Assembly: GCA_020725265.1 (NCBI GenBank)
Contig: DYFK01000008.1
Span: forward strand, 64,616-128,615
Origin: Hydrogenophilus sp.
GTDB lineage: Bacteria; Pseudomonadota; Gammaproteobacteria; Burkholderiales; Thiobacillaceae
DNA: 64,000 nucleotides
Reading direction: 5' to 3'
The notes beneath the pieces are model-generated. The model did no database searches and was not told the origin of the DNA. It saw only the letters and a list, made by a program, of their open reading frames with translations. Each line of letters opens with the position of its first letter. The stretch's first letter is position 1. Of this stretch, positions 35,077-42,854 are shown piece by piece. Position numbers and translations under genes: made by a program.

Positions 35077-35813
35077 GCCATCGCCTCGTCGCTGACGACG
35101 AGACCGTCCCGGAGCAGGATCCTGCGGTCCACGTGTTCGAGCAGGCGGGGGTCATGGGTGGTGAACACGAAGGTCACTCCCTTGGCGCGGTTCATGTCCC
35201 GCATCAGGTCGACGATCATGCGGCTGTTCTCCGAATCCAGATTGGCGGTCGGCTCGTCGGCGATCACCAGGCGCGGCTCGATGACCAGGGCGCGGGCGAT
35301 GGCCACGCGCTGGCGCTGGCCGCCGGACAGCTTGTCCGGCCGCGCGGCGACGAAACGCTCCAGACCCACGTCGGCCAGGGCCGCCAGGGCGCGTTCCCGC
35401 GCGTGCCGTTCCGTCACGCCGCGAATCTGCAACGGCAGCATCACGTTCTCCAGCGCCGACAGCACCGGCACCAGGTTGAAGCTCTGGAACACGAAGCCGA
35501 TCCGGTGGCCCCGAAAATCGGTGAGCGCGCCGTCGTCCAGAGCGGTCGTATCCAGCCCTTCGAAATGGAGGGTGCCGGCGGTGGGGCCGTCGATCAGGCC
35601 GATCAGGTTCATCAGGGTGGATTTGCCGCTACCGGACGGTCCCCACACGGCGAGGAACTCGCCGGCGTGGATGTCCAGCGAAATGCCGTGCAAGGCGTCG
35701 ATGGCGGTTTCCCCCAGCATGAAGCGGCGGCGGATGTCGCGCAGGCGGATCAGGGCGTCGATGCTGGTCACCGACGAGATGCCGCTGGCCGGTGTGCTGG
35801 CGTGTCGGTTCAT
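35073..35813 (-). CDS. ABC transporter ATP-binding protein, LolD/MacB type
   Basis: The 246-residue ATPase shows Walker A GPSGSGKSTLMNLIG (about residues 58-72), signature LSGGQRQRVAIARAL and Walker B LVIADEPTANLDS. NLVPVLSALENVMLPL is typical of the LolD/MacB subfamily. An AAGGAGAGG ribosome site precedes the ATG. It is the first gene of the six-gene operon that continues with permease, LolA-like protein, barrel, kinase and regulator. Confidence 0.92.
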   Translation of the reverse strand: MNRHASTPASGISSVTSIDALIRLRDIRRRFMLGETAIDALHGISLDIHAGEFLAVWGPSGSGKSTLMNLIGLIDGPTAGTLHFEGLDTTALDDGALTDFRGHRIGFVFQSFNLVPVLSALENVMLPLQIRGVTERHARERALAALADVGLERFVAARPDKLSGGQRQRVAIARALVIEPRLVIADEPTANLDSENSRMIVDLMRDMNRAKGVTFVFTTHDPRLLEHVDRRILLRDGLVVSDEAMA

Positions 35814-36134
35814 GGCCTCTCCTTGGCGATTGGATGGGCCTACGATAGGAGGGAAGCCCTTTCAGTCGTCAGTGTGTTGCGACGAATTGCGCATTTCGTG
35901 GAGTGAACCGAAGGATGGGGGCGCGATTCGACGGATGCGCGCGTCAGAATCAGCGAAGATGCGGCCGGATCGGCATCCTTCGTGGCGCGCGCGGGGGCCG
36001 CCGACTCGGGATGCCGGGCGTGGAAGCCGGCCGGGACCAGCAGGCGGGCAGTGGCGCATGGGAGTTGGAGGACGCTGGCCAGGTGACTCCGGGGCCGCCT
36101 CCGCAGCAAAAGACACAGTTGCCGGGCGTGGTTC
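35814..36134. other. Intergenic stretch without a gene
   Basis: No coding frame is supported. The part next to 35813 must hold the promoter of the six-gene operon, but only a weak TATCGT hexamer (minus strand, near 35842) was seen. No LytTR direct repeats were recognised. Confidence 0.5.
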
Positions 36135-36449
36135 TCAGAAACCGTACTCCCGCTCCACCCGGCAAACCCGCACCCGGAAGGTGGCATACCACTCCCCCGC
36201 CCGGGCCTGGGCCAGACGGTGCTCGGCGTTTTCCTTCCAGGCCCGGATGGCCTCCAGGCTTTCCCAATAGGACACGGTGATGCCCAGGCCGTCGCGCACC
36301 GACTCGACCCCCAGGAAACCGGGCTGTGCCCTGGCCAGTTCCAGCATGCGTCGCGCCGTTTCGGCATAGCCCTGGTCTTCCGCCGTACGCAGGGAGGTGA
36401 AGATGACGGCGTAATAGGGCGGCGCGGGTGTGGCGGCGGGGGTGTGCAT
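36135..36449 (-). CDS. Antibiotic biosynthesis monooxygenase (ABM) fold protein
   Basis: The 104-residue protein matches the ABM ferredoxin-like family: YYAVIFTSLRTAEDQGYAE, QPGFLGVESVRDGLGITVSYWESLEAIRAWK and HRLAQARAGEWYATF. Members include heme-degrading and quinol-oxidising enzymes as well as proteins of unknown role. ATG 36449 has AAAGGAG 6 bases upstream. It stands alone between unrelated genes. Confidence 0.85.
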   Translation of the reverse strand: MHTPAATPAPPYYAVIFTSLRTAEDQGYAETARRMLELARAQPGFLGVESVRDGLGITVSYWESLEAIRAWKENAEHRLAQARAGEWYATFRVRVCRVEREYGF

Positions 36450-36584
36450 GGGCAACTCCTTTCAGGCGGTGGGCGACAAGAACCCACCCGTATGGAAGCA
36501 CGGTGGACGGACGATTGAAATCGGATAACGCAGGCGGCGGCGACCCCCGACAGCCTGGCCCAAGGAATGGTGTGACGGAACGAC

Positions 36585-37508
36585 TCAGCGCCCGGGCCGC
36601 AGCACCAGGGCCAGACCGGCGATGATAGGCACCACCCCCGCCAGGTCCGAGGCGGGCACGGCCTCCCCCAGCAGGGCCATGGCCAGCAGGGTGGCGAACA
36701 CCGGGTTGAGCAAGTGGAAACCGCCGGCCCGGGCGGCGCCGCCGTGGCGCACCAGCCAGAGCAGCATCAGGGTCGTGCCGATGGACACCACCGTAGCCTG
36801 ATAGACCAGGCTGCCGAAGAAGGCGGCATCGAAGCGGATGGCCAGGCCTTCGTGCCACCAGGCCAGGGGCAGCAGGATCAGGCCGCTGGCCGGCAGCTGG
36901 ATGAGGGCGATGCGAACCGGGTCCAGACCGCCCGCCACGGCCCGCCGATTGAGCAGGGTGGAAGCCGCCAGGGCCAGGGTGCCCGCCAGGATGAGCGCCG
37001 CGCCCAGACTGTCCACCCCGGCATCCACGGCCGCCGAGGCCCGCCCGCCCATGATCCAGACCACGCCGATGAAGCCCGCCAACAGGCCCAGGGCGCCCCG
37101 CCAGCCGAAGGGCTCCCGCAGCCACAGGGCCGCCAGGGCGGCGGTCCACAGGGGGCTGGTGCTGGCCAGGATGGCCGTCAACCCGGCGGGCACGGTCCGC
37201 ATGCCTGTGTAGGCCAGGCCCAGGTACACGGCGTTGGTGAGCACCCCGGCGGCCAGGGCCGCGCGCAAGGCGGAGCGGTCCGCCGGGGCCTGCCGACGCC
37301 CCCCGCCGAGCCAGAAATACAGCGGCACCAGCAAAGCCCCCGCCAGCAGGAAACGCAGGGAAAGCAAGGTCAGAGGACCGGTGGCGGTCATGCCGATCTT
37401 GCCGGCGATGAAGGCCGAACTCCACACCAGGCTGAACAGCCCGCCCACCAGAGCCAGGCGAGGCAAGGAGACGGGAACGGGACTCAGGGACAGGCTGGGG
37501 GCGGACAT
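36585..37508 (-). CDS. EamA/DMT-superfamily exporter
   Basis: The 307-residue membrane protein has ten predicted helices in two EamA repeats. LFSLVWSSAFIAGKIG and SLRFLLAGALLVPL lie in the first, LLNPVFATLLAMALLGEA in the second. It resembles RhtA/YedA-like metabolite exporters. ATG 37508 (GGAG 6 bases upstream) is preferred to TTG 37520. It is transcribed away from the LysR gene, a common regulator-exporter pairing. Confidence 0.88.
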   Translation of the reverse strand: MSAPSLSLSPVPVSLPRLALVGGLFSLVWSSAFIAGKIGMTATGPLTLLSLRFLLAGALLVPLYFWLGGGRRQAPADRSALRAALAAGVLTNAVYLGLAYTGMRTVPAGLTAILASTSPLWTAALAALWLREPFGWRGALGLLAGFIGVVWIMGGRASAAVDAGVDSLGAALILAGTLALAASTLLNRRAVAGGLDPVRIALIQLPASGLILLPLAWWHEGLAIRFDAAFFGSLVYQATVVSIGTTLMLLWLVRHGGAARAGGFHLLNPVFATLLAMALLGEAVPASDLAGVVPIIAGLALVLRPGR

Positions 37509-37603
37509 GGCCATCTCCAAAAGCGGTTGGGATTGCCGTCAGGGTAGGGATGGGCGCATGATTTGTGAAATTCATATATATCAATCCAACATTTACGAAT
37601 GCA

Positions 37604-38503
37604 ATGATCGATCCTGTGCCGGCCCCCATTCCCCGCACCCTGGACATGGACTTGCTGCGCGCCCTGGTGGCCATTGCCGACAGCGGCGGCTTTTCCGCCG
37701 CCGCGAGCCGGCTGGGTCGCACCCAGTCGGCGGTCAGCCTGCAGATCAAACGATTGGAGGACGCCCTGGGGCAGCCCCTGCTGGAGCGCAGCCAGGGCCG
37801 GGTGGTCGGCCCCACCGCCGAAGGCCGGTTGCTGCTGGACTACAGTCGCCGCATCCTGCGCCTGAACGACGAGGCCTGGGCCTGCTTCGCCCGGCCGGAC
37901 CTGGCTGGCCGCTTGCGCCTGGGGCTGCCGGAGGAGCTGATGGAAAGCGTATTCCCCCGGGTGCTGGCGGACTTCAGCCGGGACTATCCCCGGGTGGAAC
38001 TCAGCGTGCGCTGCGACCTGTCCGCGCGCCTCACCGTCCTGGCGGACGCCGGCGAGCTGGATCTGGCCATCGCCAAGCGCATGCCCGACGGCAAGGAGGC
38101 AGAAGCATCTCTCCACTGGCGCCGCCTGAGCCGGGACCCCCTGGTCTGGCTGGCCGGCGAAGGCAGCAACGCCCCGGACCGGCGCCCCCTGCCCCTGGCC
38201 GTGTTCCACGAAGGCTGCGTGTTCCGCATGGCCGCCATCGCCACCCTGGCCAACGCCGGCATTCCCTGGCGGGCAGCCTTCGTGGCCAGCAGCTACACCG
38301 CCCTGCGCCACGCCGTCGCCACCGGCCTGGCGGTCACGCCCCTGCCCCGCAACCTGCTGGCCCCAGGCTTGGTGGAAGCCGGCGCCGGCCTGCCGGAACT
38401 GCCTGTCTCGGAGCTCATCGCCCGCTTCGGCCCCGGCGAGGTACTGCCCTCGGCCCGGCGGCTGCTGGCGTTGTTCGAGGCCGGTCTGCTTCAGCGCGAC
38501 TAG
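37604..38503 (+). CDS. LysR-family transcriptional regulator
   Basis: The 299-residue protein has the LysR winged helix MDLLRALVAIADSGGFSAAASRLGRTQSAVSLQIKRLEDALG and a periplasmic-binding-like effector domain. GTG 37565 would add 13 atypical residues, so ATG 37604 is chosen. The AT-rich 95-base gap to the EamA gene contains a T-N11-A-type motif (TGAAATTCATA near 37566), as LysR proteins prefer. It probably controls the exporter; its inducer is unknown. Confidence 0.9.
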   Translation: MIDPVPAPIPRTLDMDLLRALVAIADSGGFSAAASRLGRTQSAVSLQIKRLEDALGQPLLERSQGRVVGPTAEGRLLLDYSRRILRLNDEAWACFARPDLAGRLRLGLPEELMESVFPRVLADFSRDYPRVELSVRCDLSARLTVLADAGELDLAIAKRMPDGKEAEASLHWRRLSRDPLVWLAGEGSNAPDRRPLPLAVFHEGCVFRMAAIATLANAGIPWRAAFVASSYTALRHAVATGLAVTPLPRNLLAPGLVEAGAGLPELPVSELIARFGPGEVLPSARRLLALFEAGLLQRD

Positions 38504-38521
38504 CGTGCTACAGCGCACACC

Positions 38522-38602
38522 AGTGCTTACTTGCGGAAGTCTCACTACATTCGAGCCGCCTGGCATCCCCACTCGCAACGCGGACTTCCGCACGTAAGCA
38601 CT
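38522..38602. repeat. 81-base element with 20-base terminal inverted repeats
   Basis: AGTGCTTACTTGCGGAAGTC (38522-38541) and GACTTCCGCACGTAAGCACT (38583-38602) are inverted copies with one mismatch, around a 41-base centre. It lies between the convergent LysR and rhodanese-PhzF genes. It may be a MITE-like remnant or a long hairpin terminator; no transposase is nearby. Confidence 0.7.
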
Positions 38603-38676
38603 AGCAACCGCGGGTGCCCACGCTCCGGTAATGAACCTCGCCGCAGGGGTTCTGGAACCGTATCCGCCTTGTCGGA

Positions 38677-39873
38677 TCAGGCCCCCAGGTCCATCTCGCC
38701 GACCAGATAGGTCACCGCCTGGCCGGCCAGGAACACCCGGTCGCCCTCCAGCCGGCAGGTGATCTCGCCGCCCCGGCGGGAAACCTGGCGGGCGGACAGC
38801 GCGGTCCTGCCCAGGCGCCCGGCCCAGTAGGGGGCCAGCTCGCAATGGGCCGAGCCGGTGACCGGGTCTTCCGGGATACCGAGACGGGGCGCGAAGAAGC
38901 GGCTGACGAAGTCTGTTTCCATCCCCGGGGCGGTGACGCAGACGCCACGCCGGTCCAGGGCGGCCAGCCGGACCAGGTCGGGGGCCAGGGCGCGCACGGC
39001 GGCCTCGTCCGCCAGCACGGCGATATAGTCGTCAGCGGCCAATACGTCCAGGGGCTGGCAGCCCAGGCCGGCGACCAGCGCCTCCGGAGCCGGACAGGGG
39101 ACTGGCGGCCGGGCAGGGAAGTCCATCACCAGCCGGTCCGCCTCTCGCCAGACCGTGAGGCGGCCGCCGCGGGTCTCGAAAGTGACCTCCGGGCCGGCAT
39201 GGCCCAGATGGTTGAACAGCACGTGGGCCGTTGCCAGGGTGGCGTGACCGCACAGGTCCACCTCGGCCACGGGGGTGAACCAGCGCAGCCGCCAGCCGCG
39301 CCCTTCGGCGACGATGAAAGCCGTCTCCGACAGGTTGTTCTCCGCCGCGATGGCCTGTAGCACGGCATCCGGCAGCCAGCGCGGCAGGGGGCAGACGGCG
39401 GCCGGATTGCCCGCGAACACCCGGTGGGTGAAGGCGTCCACCTGATAGAGGGGGAGTCTCGTGGCCCCCGGCCCCCCGGGTCTCACTGCCTCGCCACAGC
39501 CACAGCCGGCGCCCGGGGCGCCGCCCTCCAGCGGATGGCCGTCCCGGCGCCACCAGTCCAGGCCGCCGATCAGCTCCTTCACCCGGAAACCCAGCCGGGC
39601 CAGGTTCAGCGCCCCCTTGGTGGAGGCGTTGCAGCCGATGCCGTCGCAGTAGGTGACGATCAGCGCCTGGCGGTCGAACCCGGCGGTGCTGGCCGCGTCC
39701 ATGGCGCGGTGGGGCAGCGACAGGGCGCCTGGGATGTGTCCCGCGGCAAAGGCCTCGGGCGAGCGGGTGTCGATGACGATGACGTTTTCGCCCCGCTCCC
39801 GGGCCTGCATCAGGTCCCAGGCATCGATCTCGTAGGCCAGCTTGTCGGCGTAGTGCTTCTGTTGGTCGTCCAT
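38677..39873 (-). CDS. Rhodanese-PhzF fusion protein
   Basis: The 398-residue protein has two domains. Residues 1-118 form a rhodanese-like domain (IVIDTRSPEAFAAGHIPGALSLPH; active-site Cys in TYCDGIGCNAS). A Cys- and Gly-rich linker (GAGCGCGEA) follows. Residues about 140-398 are a PhzF-family isomerase/epimerase fold (YQVDAFTHRVFAGNPAAVC, EVDLCGHATLATAHVLF, EDPVTGSAHCELAPYW). Both halves look complete. PhzF proteins isomerise small acids; the sulfur-transfer half suggests a thiol chemistry link. The GGGAGAA ribosome site and single ATG argue for a real fusion. Confidence 0.85.
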   Translation of the reverse strand: MDDQQKHYADKLAYEIDAWDLMQARERGENVIVIDTRSPEAFAAGHIPGALSLPHRAMDAASTAGFDRQALIVTYCDGIGCNASTKGALNLARLGFRVKELIGGLDWWRRDGHPLEGGAPGAGCGCGEAVRPGGPGATRLPLYQVDAFTHRVFAGNPAAVCPLPRWLPDAVLQAIAAENNLSETAFIVAEGRGWRLRWFTPVAEVDLCGHATLATAHVLFNHLGHAGPEVTFETRGGRLTVWREADRLVMDFPARPPVPCPAPEALVAGLGCQPLDVLAADDYIAVLADEAAVRALAPDLVRLAALDRRGVCVTAPGMETDFVSRFFAPRLGIPEDPVTGSAHCELAPYWAGRLGRTALSARQVSRRGGEITCRLEGDRVFLAGQAVTYLVGEMDLGA

Positions 39874-39927
39874 GCGGTTCTCCCAATTGCCGGCAAACCA
39901 TGCCGACCCGGTAAAAGCATAGCGCGG

Positions 39928-39951
39928 CTGTCCGGGCGGATAACCGGACAG
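39928..39951. promoter_or_regulatory. Inverted repeat upstream of the rhodanese-PhzF gene
   Basis: CTGTCCGG-N8-CCGGACAG is a perfect 8-base inverted repeat, 55-78 bases before the start codon. It is placed where a regulator could bind, but a hairpin in the leader is also possible. Confidence 0.4.
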
Positions 39952-40123
39952 TTCGGGCCGTTCCGGGCAATACAGTTGATGCCATTCGCACGGGCTTGCC
40001 TCAGCGGCCCAGGGCCTGCACCGCCTGCGCGGTAGTCAAAACACCGTTGGCGATCATGCCTTTCCTGAAAATTGTGGAGGGTGTCGCCAAGCATCCGGGT
40101 CGGAGCACGGCGACGGCTCCATG

Positions 40124-41446
40124 CTAGGAAGCCCGCCCCGGGCGGTATGTACCTTTGGCTACACTGGCCGCCGCCAGGTGTGCGCTGCCCAGTGCTTCCA
40201 GGAAAGCGGCAATGTCGCGGATGTCCGCCTCGGTGAAGCGCCGGCCGTTGCGGACCTCTCCCACTTCCAGGCCCAGCTGGGCGGCGGCCATGATCCGCAC
40301 GGCGTCTTCCAGGCGCGTCACCGCGCCGTTGTGGAACCAGGGCCCGGTGAGGGCCACGTTGCGCAGGGAAGGCACCCGCCACAGGCCCCGCCCCGCTCCC
40401 GCGGGCAGGCGGCCGCCGTCCTCGTCCAGGCGGTAGCGCCGTACCAGCGCGGCCCCGGATTCAGGCCGCCCCGCACCGCCGGAGAAGGCGGGAAACAGCC
40501 GGTAGGGGGCCCGGGGGTCGAAGTGGCTGGCGCTGCTGAAATTGGGGCCGAGGTGGCACACCACGCAGCCCAGTTCGGCAAAGCGCGCCATGCCCCGCTT
40601 CTGGGCCGGGTTGAGGGCGGCCGTGTCGCCGCGCACATAACGGTCGTAGGGGGTGTCCGGCGTGACCAGGGTGCGCTCGTAGGCTGCGATGGCGGTGACA
40701 ATGGCCTCGATGTCGATGCCCGACGCGCCGTAGGCCAGGGCGAACTCACGGCGATAGGAGACCCGCGCCGCCACCCGGGCGGCCACGTCCTCCAGGCTGT
40801 GCATGCCCATTTCCACGGGATTCACCGGCGGTCCCTTGGCCTGCGCCTCCAGGGATGGGGCGCGGCCGTCCCAGAACAATCTGGCCTGGTAAGCGACGTT
40901 CCATACCGTGGGGGCGTTGCGGTCCCCCAACTGGCCGCCGATGCCCCGGGAGGTGGGCCGGCCGTCCGTCCCGGCGCGACTCTCCACGTCGTGGCAGGAA
41001 GCGCAGGCCACGGTGCGGTCCAGGGAAAGATCGGCATCATGGAACAGGCGCTTGCCCAGGGCCGCCCGCGCCACCGCCAGCGGCGTCACCTCCGTCGCCA
41101 CAGACCCGGGCAGGGCGCGCCAGACATAATGTGGCCGGAACAGCAGCAGTTCCGGCGACGTGACCTGTTCCCGCGGGCGGGGCGGGCCATGGCGGACGGC
41201 CTCGTGGAGGGTGCTCAGGGGTGCCAGGGTGAGGTGCGGCGCTGCCGACATCACCGCCAGGACCGCCACCTTGGCGGCGAAGGCCAGCACCCCCAGGCCC
41301 ACCGCCGCCGTGAGATACACCCGGCCCCGGCCCCCCAACTCTCCCGTGGGCGCCAGCTCCCGGTAAACCATGAACAGCAGGGCCATGCAGGCCAGCAGGG
41401 TGATGCCCGCGCCCATGCCCACATGCCACAACAAATCCGTGTCCAT
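40124..41446 (-). CDS. Di-heme cytochrome c peroxidase / MauG-like, membrane-anchored
   Basis: The 440-residue protein has two N-terminal membrane helices (about 8-28 and 42-66), then the peroxidase region. Heme motifs are CASCH (in VACASCHDVESRAG) and CVVCH (in LGCVVCHLGPNFSS). RNAPTVWNVAYQARLFWDGRAPSLE and RVPSLRNVALTGPWFHNG are family signatures. It reduces peroxide, or acts as a MauG-type oxidant, in the periplasm. The membrane anchor is unusual for the family. A TGTAGC-N4-GCTACA site lies upstream. The neighbouring gene is a paralogue with identical stretches. Confidence 0.9.
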   Translation of the reverse strand: MDTDLLWHVGMGAGITLLACMALLFMVYRELAPTGELGGRGRVYLTAAVGLGVLAFAAKVAVLAVMSAAPHLTLAPLSTLHEAVRHGPPRPREQVTSPELLLFRPHYVWRALPGSVATEVTPLAVARAALGKRLFHDADLSLDRTVACASCHDVESRAGTDGRPTSRGIGGQLGDRNAPTVWNVAYQARLFWDGRAPSLEAQAKGPPVNPVEMGMHSLEDVAARVAARVSYRREFALAYGASGIDIEAIVTAIAAYERTLVTPDTPYDRYVRGDTAALNPAQKRGMARFAELGCVVCHLGPNFSSASHFDPRAPYRLFPAFSGGAGRPESGAALVRRYRLDEDGGRLPAGAGRGLWRVPSLRNVALTGPWFHNGAVTRLEDAVRIMAAAQLGLEVGEVRNGRRFTEADIRDIAAFLEALGSAHLAAASVAKGTYRPGRAS

Positions 41447-41476
41447 GACTCGTCTCCTGTAAGTAAGGGTGGAGCC

Positions 41477-41519
41477 ATGATGGGCAAGGCAGAGGGCGCC
41501 ATCTGTAGCAATCGCTACA
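41477..41519 (-). promoter_or_regulatory. Crp/Fnr-type site and -10 box before the membrane-anchored peroxidase
   Basis: TGTAGC-AATC-GCTACA (41504-41519) is a perfect palindrome. A -10-like CATCAT (41477-41482, minus strand) starts 22 bases after it, which puts the site centre near -41.5. This is the class II activator arrangement. Confidence 0.65.
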
Positions 41520-41537
41520 CAAGGCCGGGCAGGCGGC

Positions 41538-42590
41538 TTAGCGCCGGGCGGCCACCAGCCGATCGCTGCTCAATGCTTCCAGGAAGGCCACGATGTCCGC
41601 CACGTCCCGCTCGGAAACCGTGTTGCGATCCAGGCGGTCCGTGGGCCGGCCCAACTGGGCCGCGGCCATGATGCGCACGGCATCCTCCAGGCGGGTCACG
41701 GCGCCGTTGTGGAACCAGGGCCCGGTGAGCGCCACGTTGCGCAGGGAAGGTACCCGCCACAGCCCCTGGCGGCTGCCCGGCGGCGCCCGCCCCGGGTCAT
41801 CGGCCAGACGGTAGCGGGCCACGAAGGCCGTGGCGAACATGGGCAGGGCGGGGAAAGCGCGGTAAGGCTGGGCGGTGTCGAACACGCTGGCGCCGCTGAA
41901 GTTGGGCCCGGAATGGCAGATACGACAGCCGTAGGATTCAAACAGGGCCATACCCCGCCGCTGAGCCGGGCTCAGGGCGTCCGCGTCACCCCGCACATGG
42001 CGGTCATAGGGCGTATCCGGCGTGATCAGGGTGCGCTCGAAGGCGGCAATGGCGGCGGCGATGTTGTCCATGCGCACCGGCCGGGGGCCGCCGAATATCC
42101 GGGCGAAGGCGCGCCGGTAATCCGCCCGGGCGGCCACCCGGCGCTCCACAGCGGCGGCATCCGGCAGGCCCATTTCCACCGGGTTGGTGAAAGGCCCCAG
42201 AGACTGCTCCTCCAGGCTCCCGACCCGTCCGTCCCAGAACAAGCGGGCCTGGAAGGCGGCGTTCCACACCGTGGGCGCGTTGCGCGTGCCCCGCCGCCCG
42301 CCCACGCCCGTGGACACTGCCCGGCCGTCCGCCCCCGCCCCCCGCTCCAGGTCATGACAGGAGGCGCAGGCCACCTTGCCGTCCCGGGACAAGGACTTGT
42401 CGAAAAACAACTGTCGCCCCAGGGCGGCCCGGGCCGCGGACATGGGCTTGCCCGCGGGCACCGGCGCCACCTGGGGCAAGGCCTGCCAATCGGCCAGGGC
42501 GGGAGCGGCCGGCAGGCTCGCAGCCAGAAAGAACCAAGCCAGGCCCAGGCCGCCAGCCCGGCGGCGGGGAAGAAGAAACACCGAAGTCAT
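41538..42590 (-). CDS. Di-heme cytochrome c peroxidase, periplasmic
   Basis: The 350-residue protein has a signal peptide (LGLAWFFLAASLPAAPALA) and two heme c motifs, CASCH and CRICH. RNAPTVWNAAFQARLFWDGRVGSLE and GLWRVPSLRNVALTGPWFHNG are shared almost exactly with the adjacent membrane-anchored paralogue, as is the C-terminal RLEDAVRIMAAAQLG. ATG 42590 gives a normal signal peptide; a start at 42617 would add nine residues. It probably detoxifies hydrogen peroxide with electrons from cytochrome c. Confidence 0.92.
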   Translation of the reverse strand: MTSVFLLPRRRAGGLGLAWFFLAASLPAAPALADWQALPQVAPVPAGKPMSAARAALGRQLFFDKSLSRDGKVACASCHDLERGAGADGRAVSTGVGGRRGTRNAPTVWNAAFQARLFWDGRVGSLEEQSLGPFTNPVEMGLPDAAAVERRVAARADYRRAFARIFGGPRPVRMDNIAAAIAAFERTLITPDTPYDRHVRGDADALSPAQRRGMALFESYGCRICHSGPNFSGASVFDTAQPYRAFPALPMFATAFVARYRLADDPGRAPPGSRQGLWRVPSLRNVALTGPWFHNGAVTRLEDAVRIMAAAQLGRPTDRLDRNTVSERDVADIVAFLEALSSDRLVAARR

Positions 42591-42624
42591 GCCCAGCCCT
42601 TCCGTGGAGGTGATCAACGGCGGC

Positions 42625-42667
42625 AGGATGGGACGGGTGGATCAGGGGATCAGTAGCAAAAGATACG
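42625..42667 (-). promoter_or_regulatory. Crp/Fnr-type site and -10 box before the periplasmic peroxidase
   Basis: GTAGC-AAAA-GATAC (42653-42666) is a one-mismatch form of the palindrome found at 41504 and 57495. CATCCT (42625-42630, minus strand) lies at exactly the same distance as the -10-like box in the other two promoters. Confidence 0.6.
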
Positions 42668-42854
42668 GAGGGAGGAGGAAAGGCGGGCTGTGGTCGGAGT
42701 TGCTGTTGGCGGCGCTGGATTACTTTTCGCGGAACTGCATGGGTGGCGGTTGTTCGGCCAAGGCTGACCTTGAGTCTACGACGGTCTCTCTTGACCTGAA
42801 ATGCATTGCTTTGCGGTCTTTCGGCTTCATACGATGATCAGCGCAGACGATTTA

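Noticed and set aside
35862..36116. 84-codon minus-strand frame in the gap after the ABC operon start
   Set aside because: No ribosome site or family resemblance; Pro/Arg-rich composition typical of non-coding GC-rich DNA.
39990..40070. Short minus-strand frame ending VLTTAQAVQALGR
   Set aside because: Looks protein-like at its end but has no credible start, ribosome site or length.
40148..40163. TGTACC-TTTG-GCTACA, a near match to the Crp/Fnr-type palindrome
   Set aside because: It lies inside the 3' end of the membrane-anchored peroxidase coding region, far from any promoter, and one arm is mismatched; probably chance.
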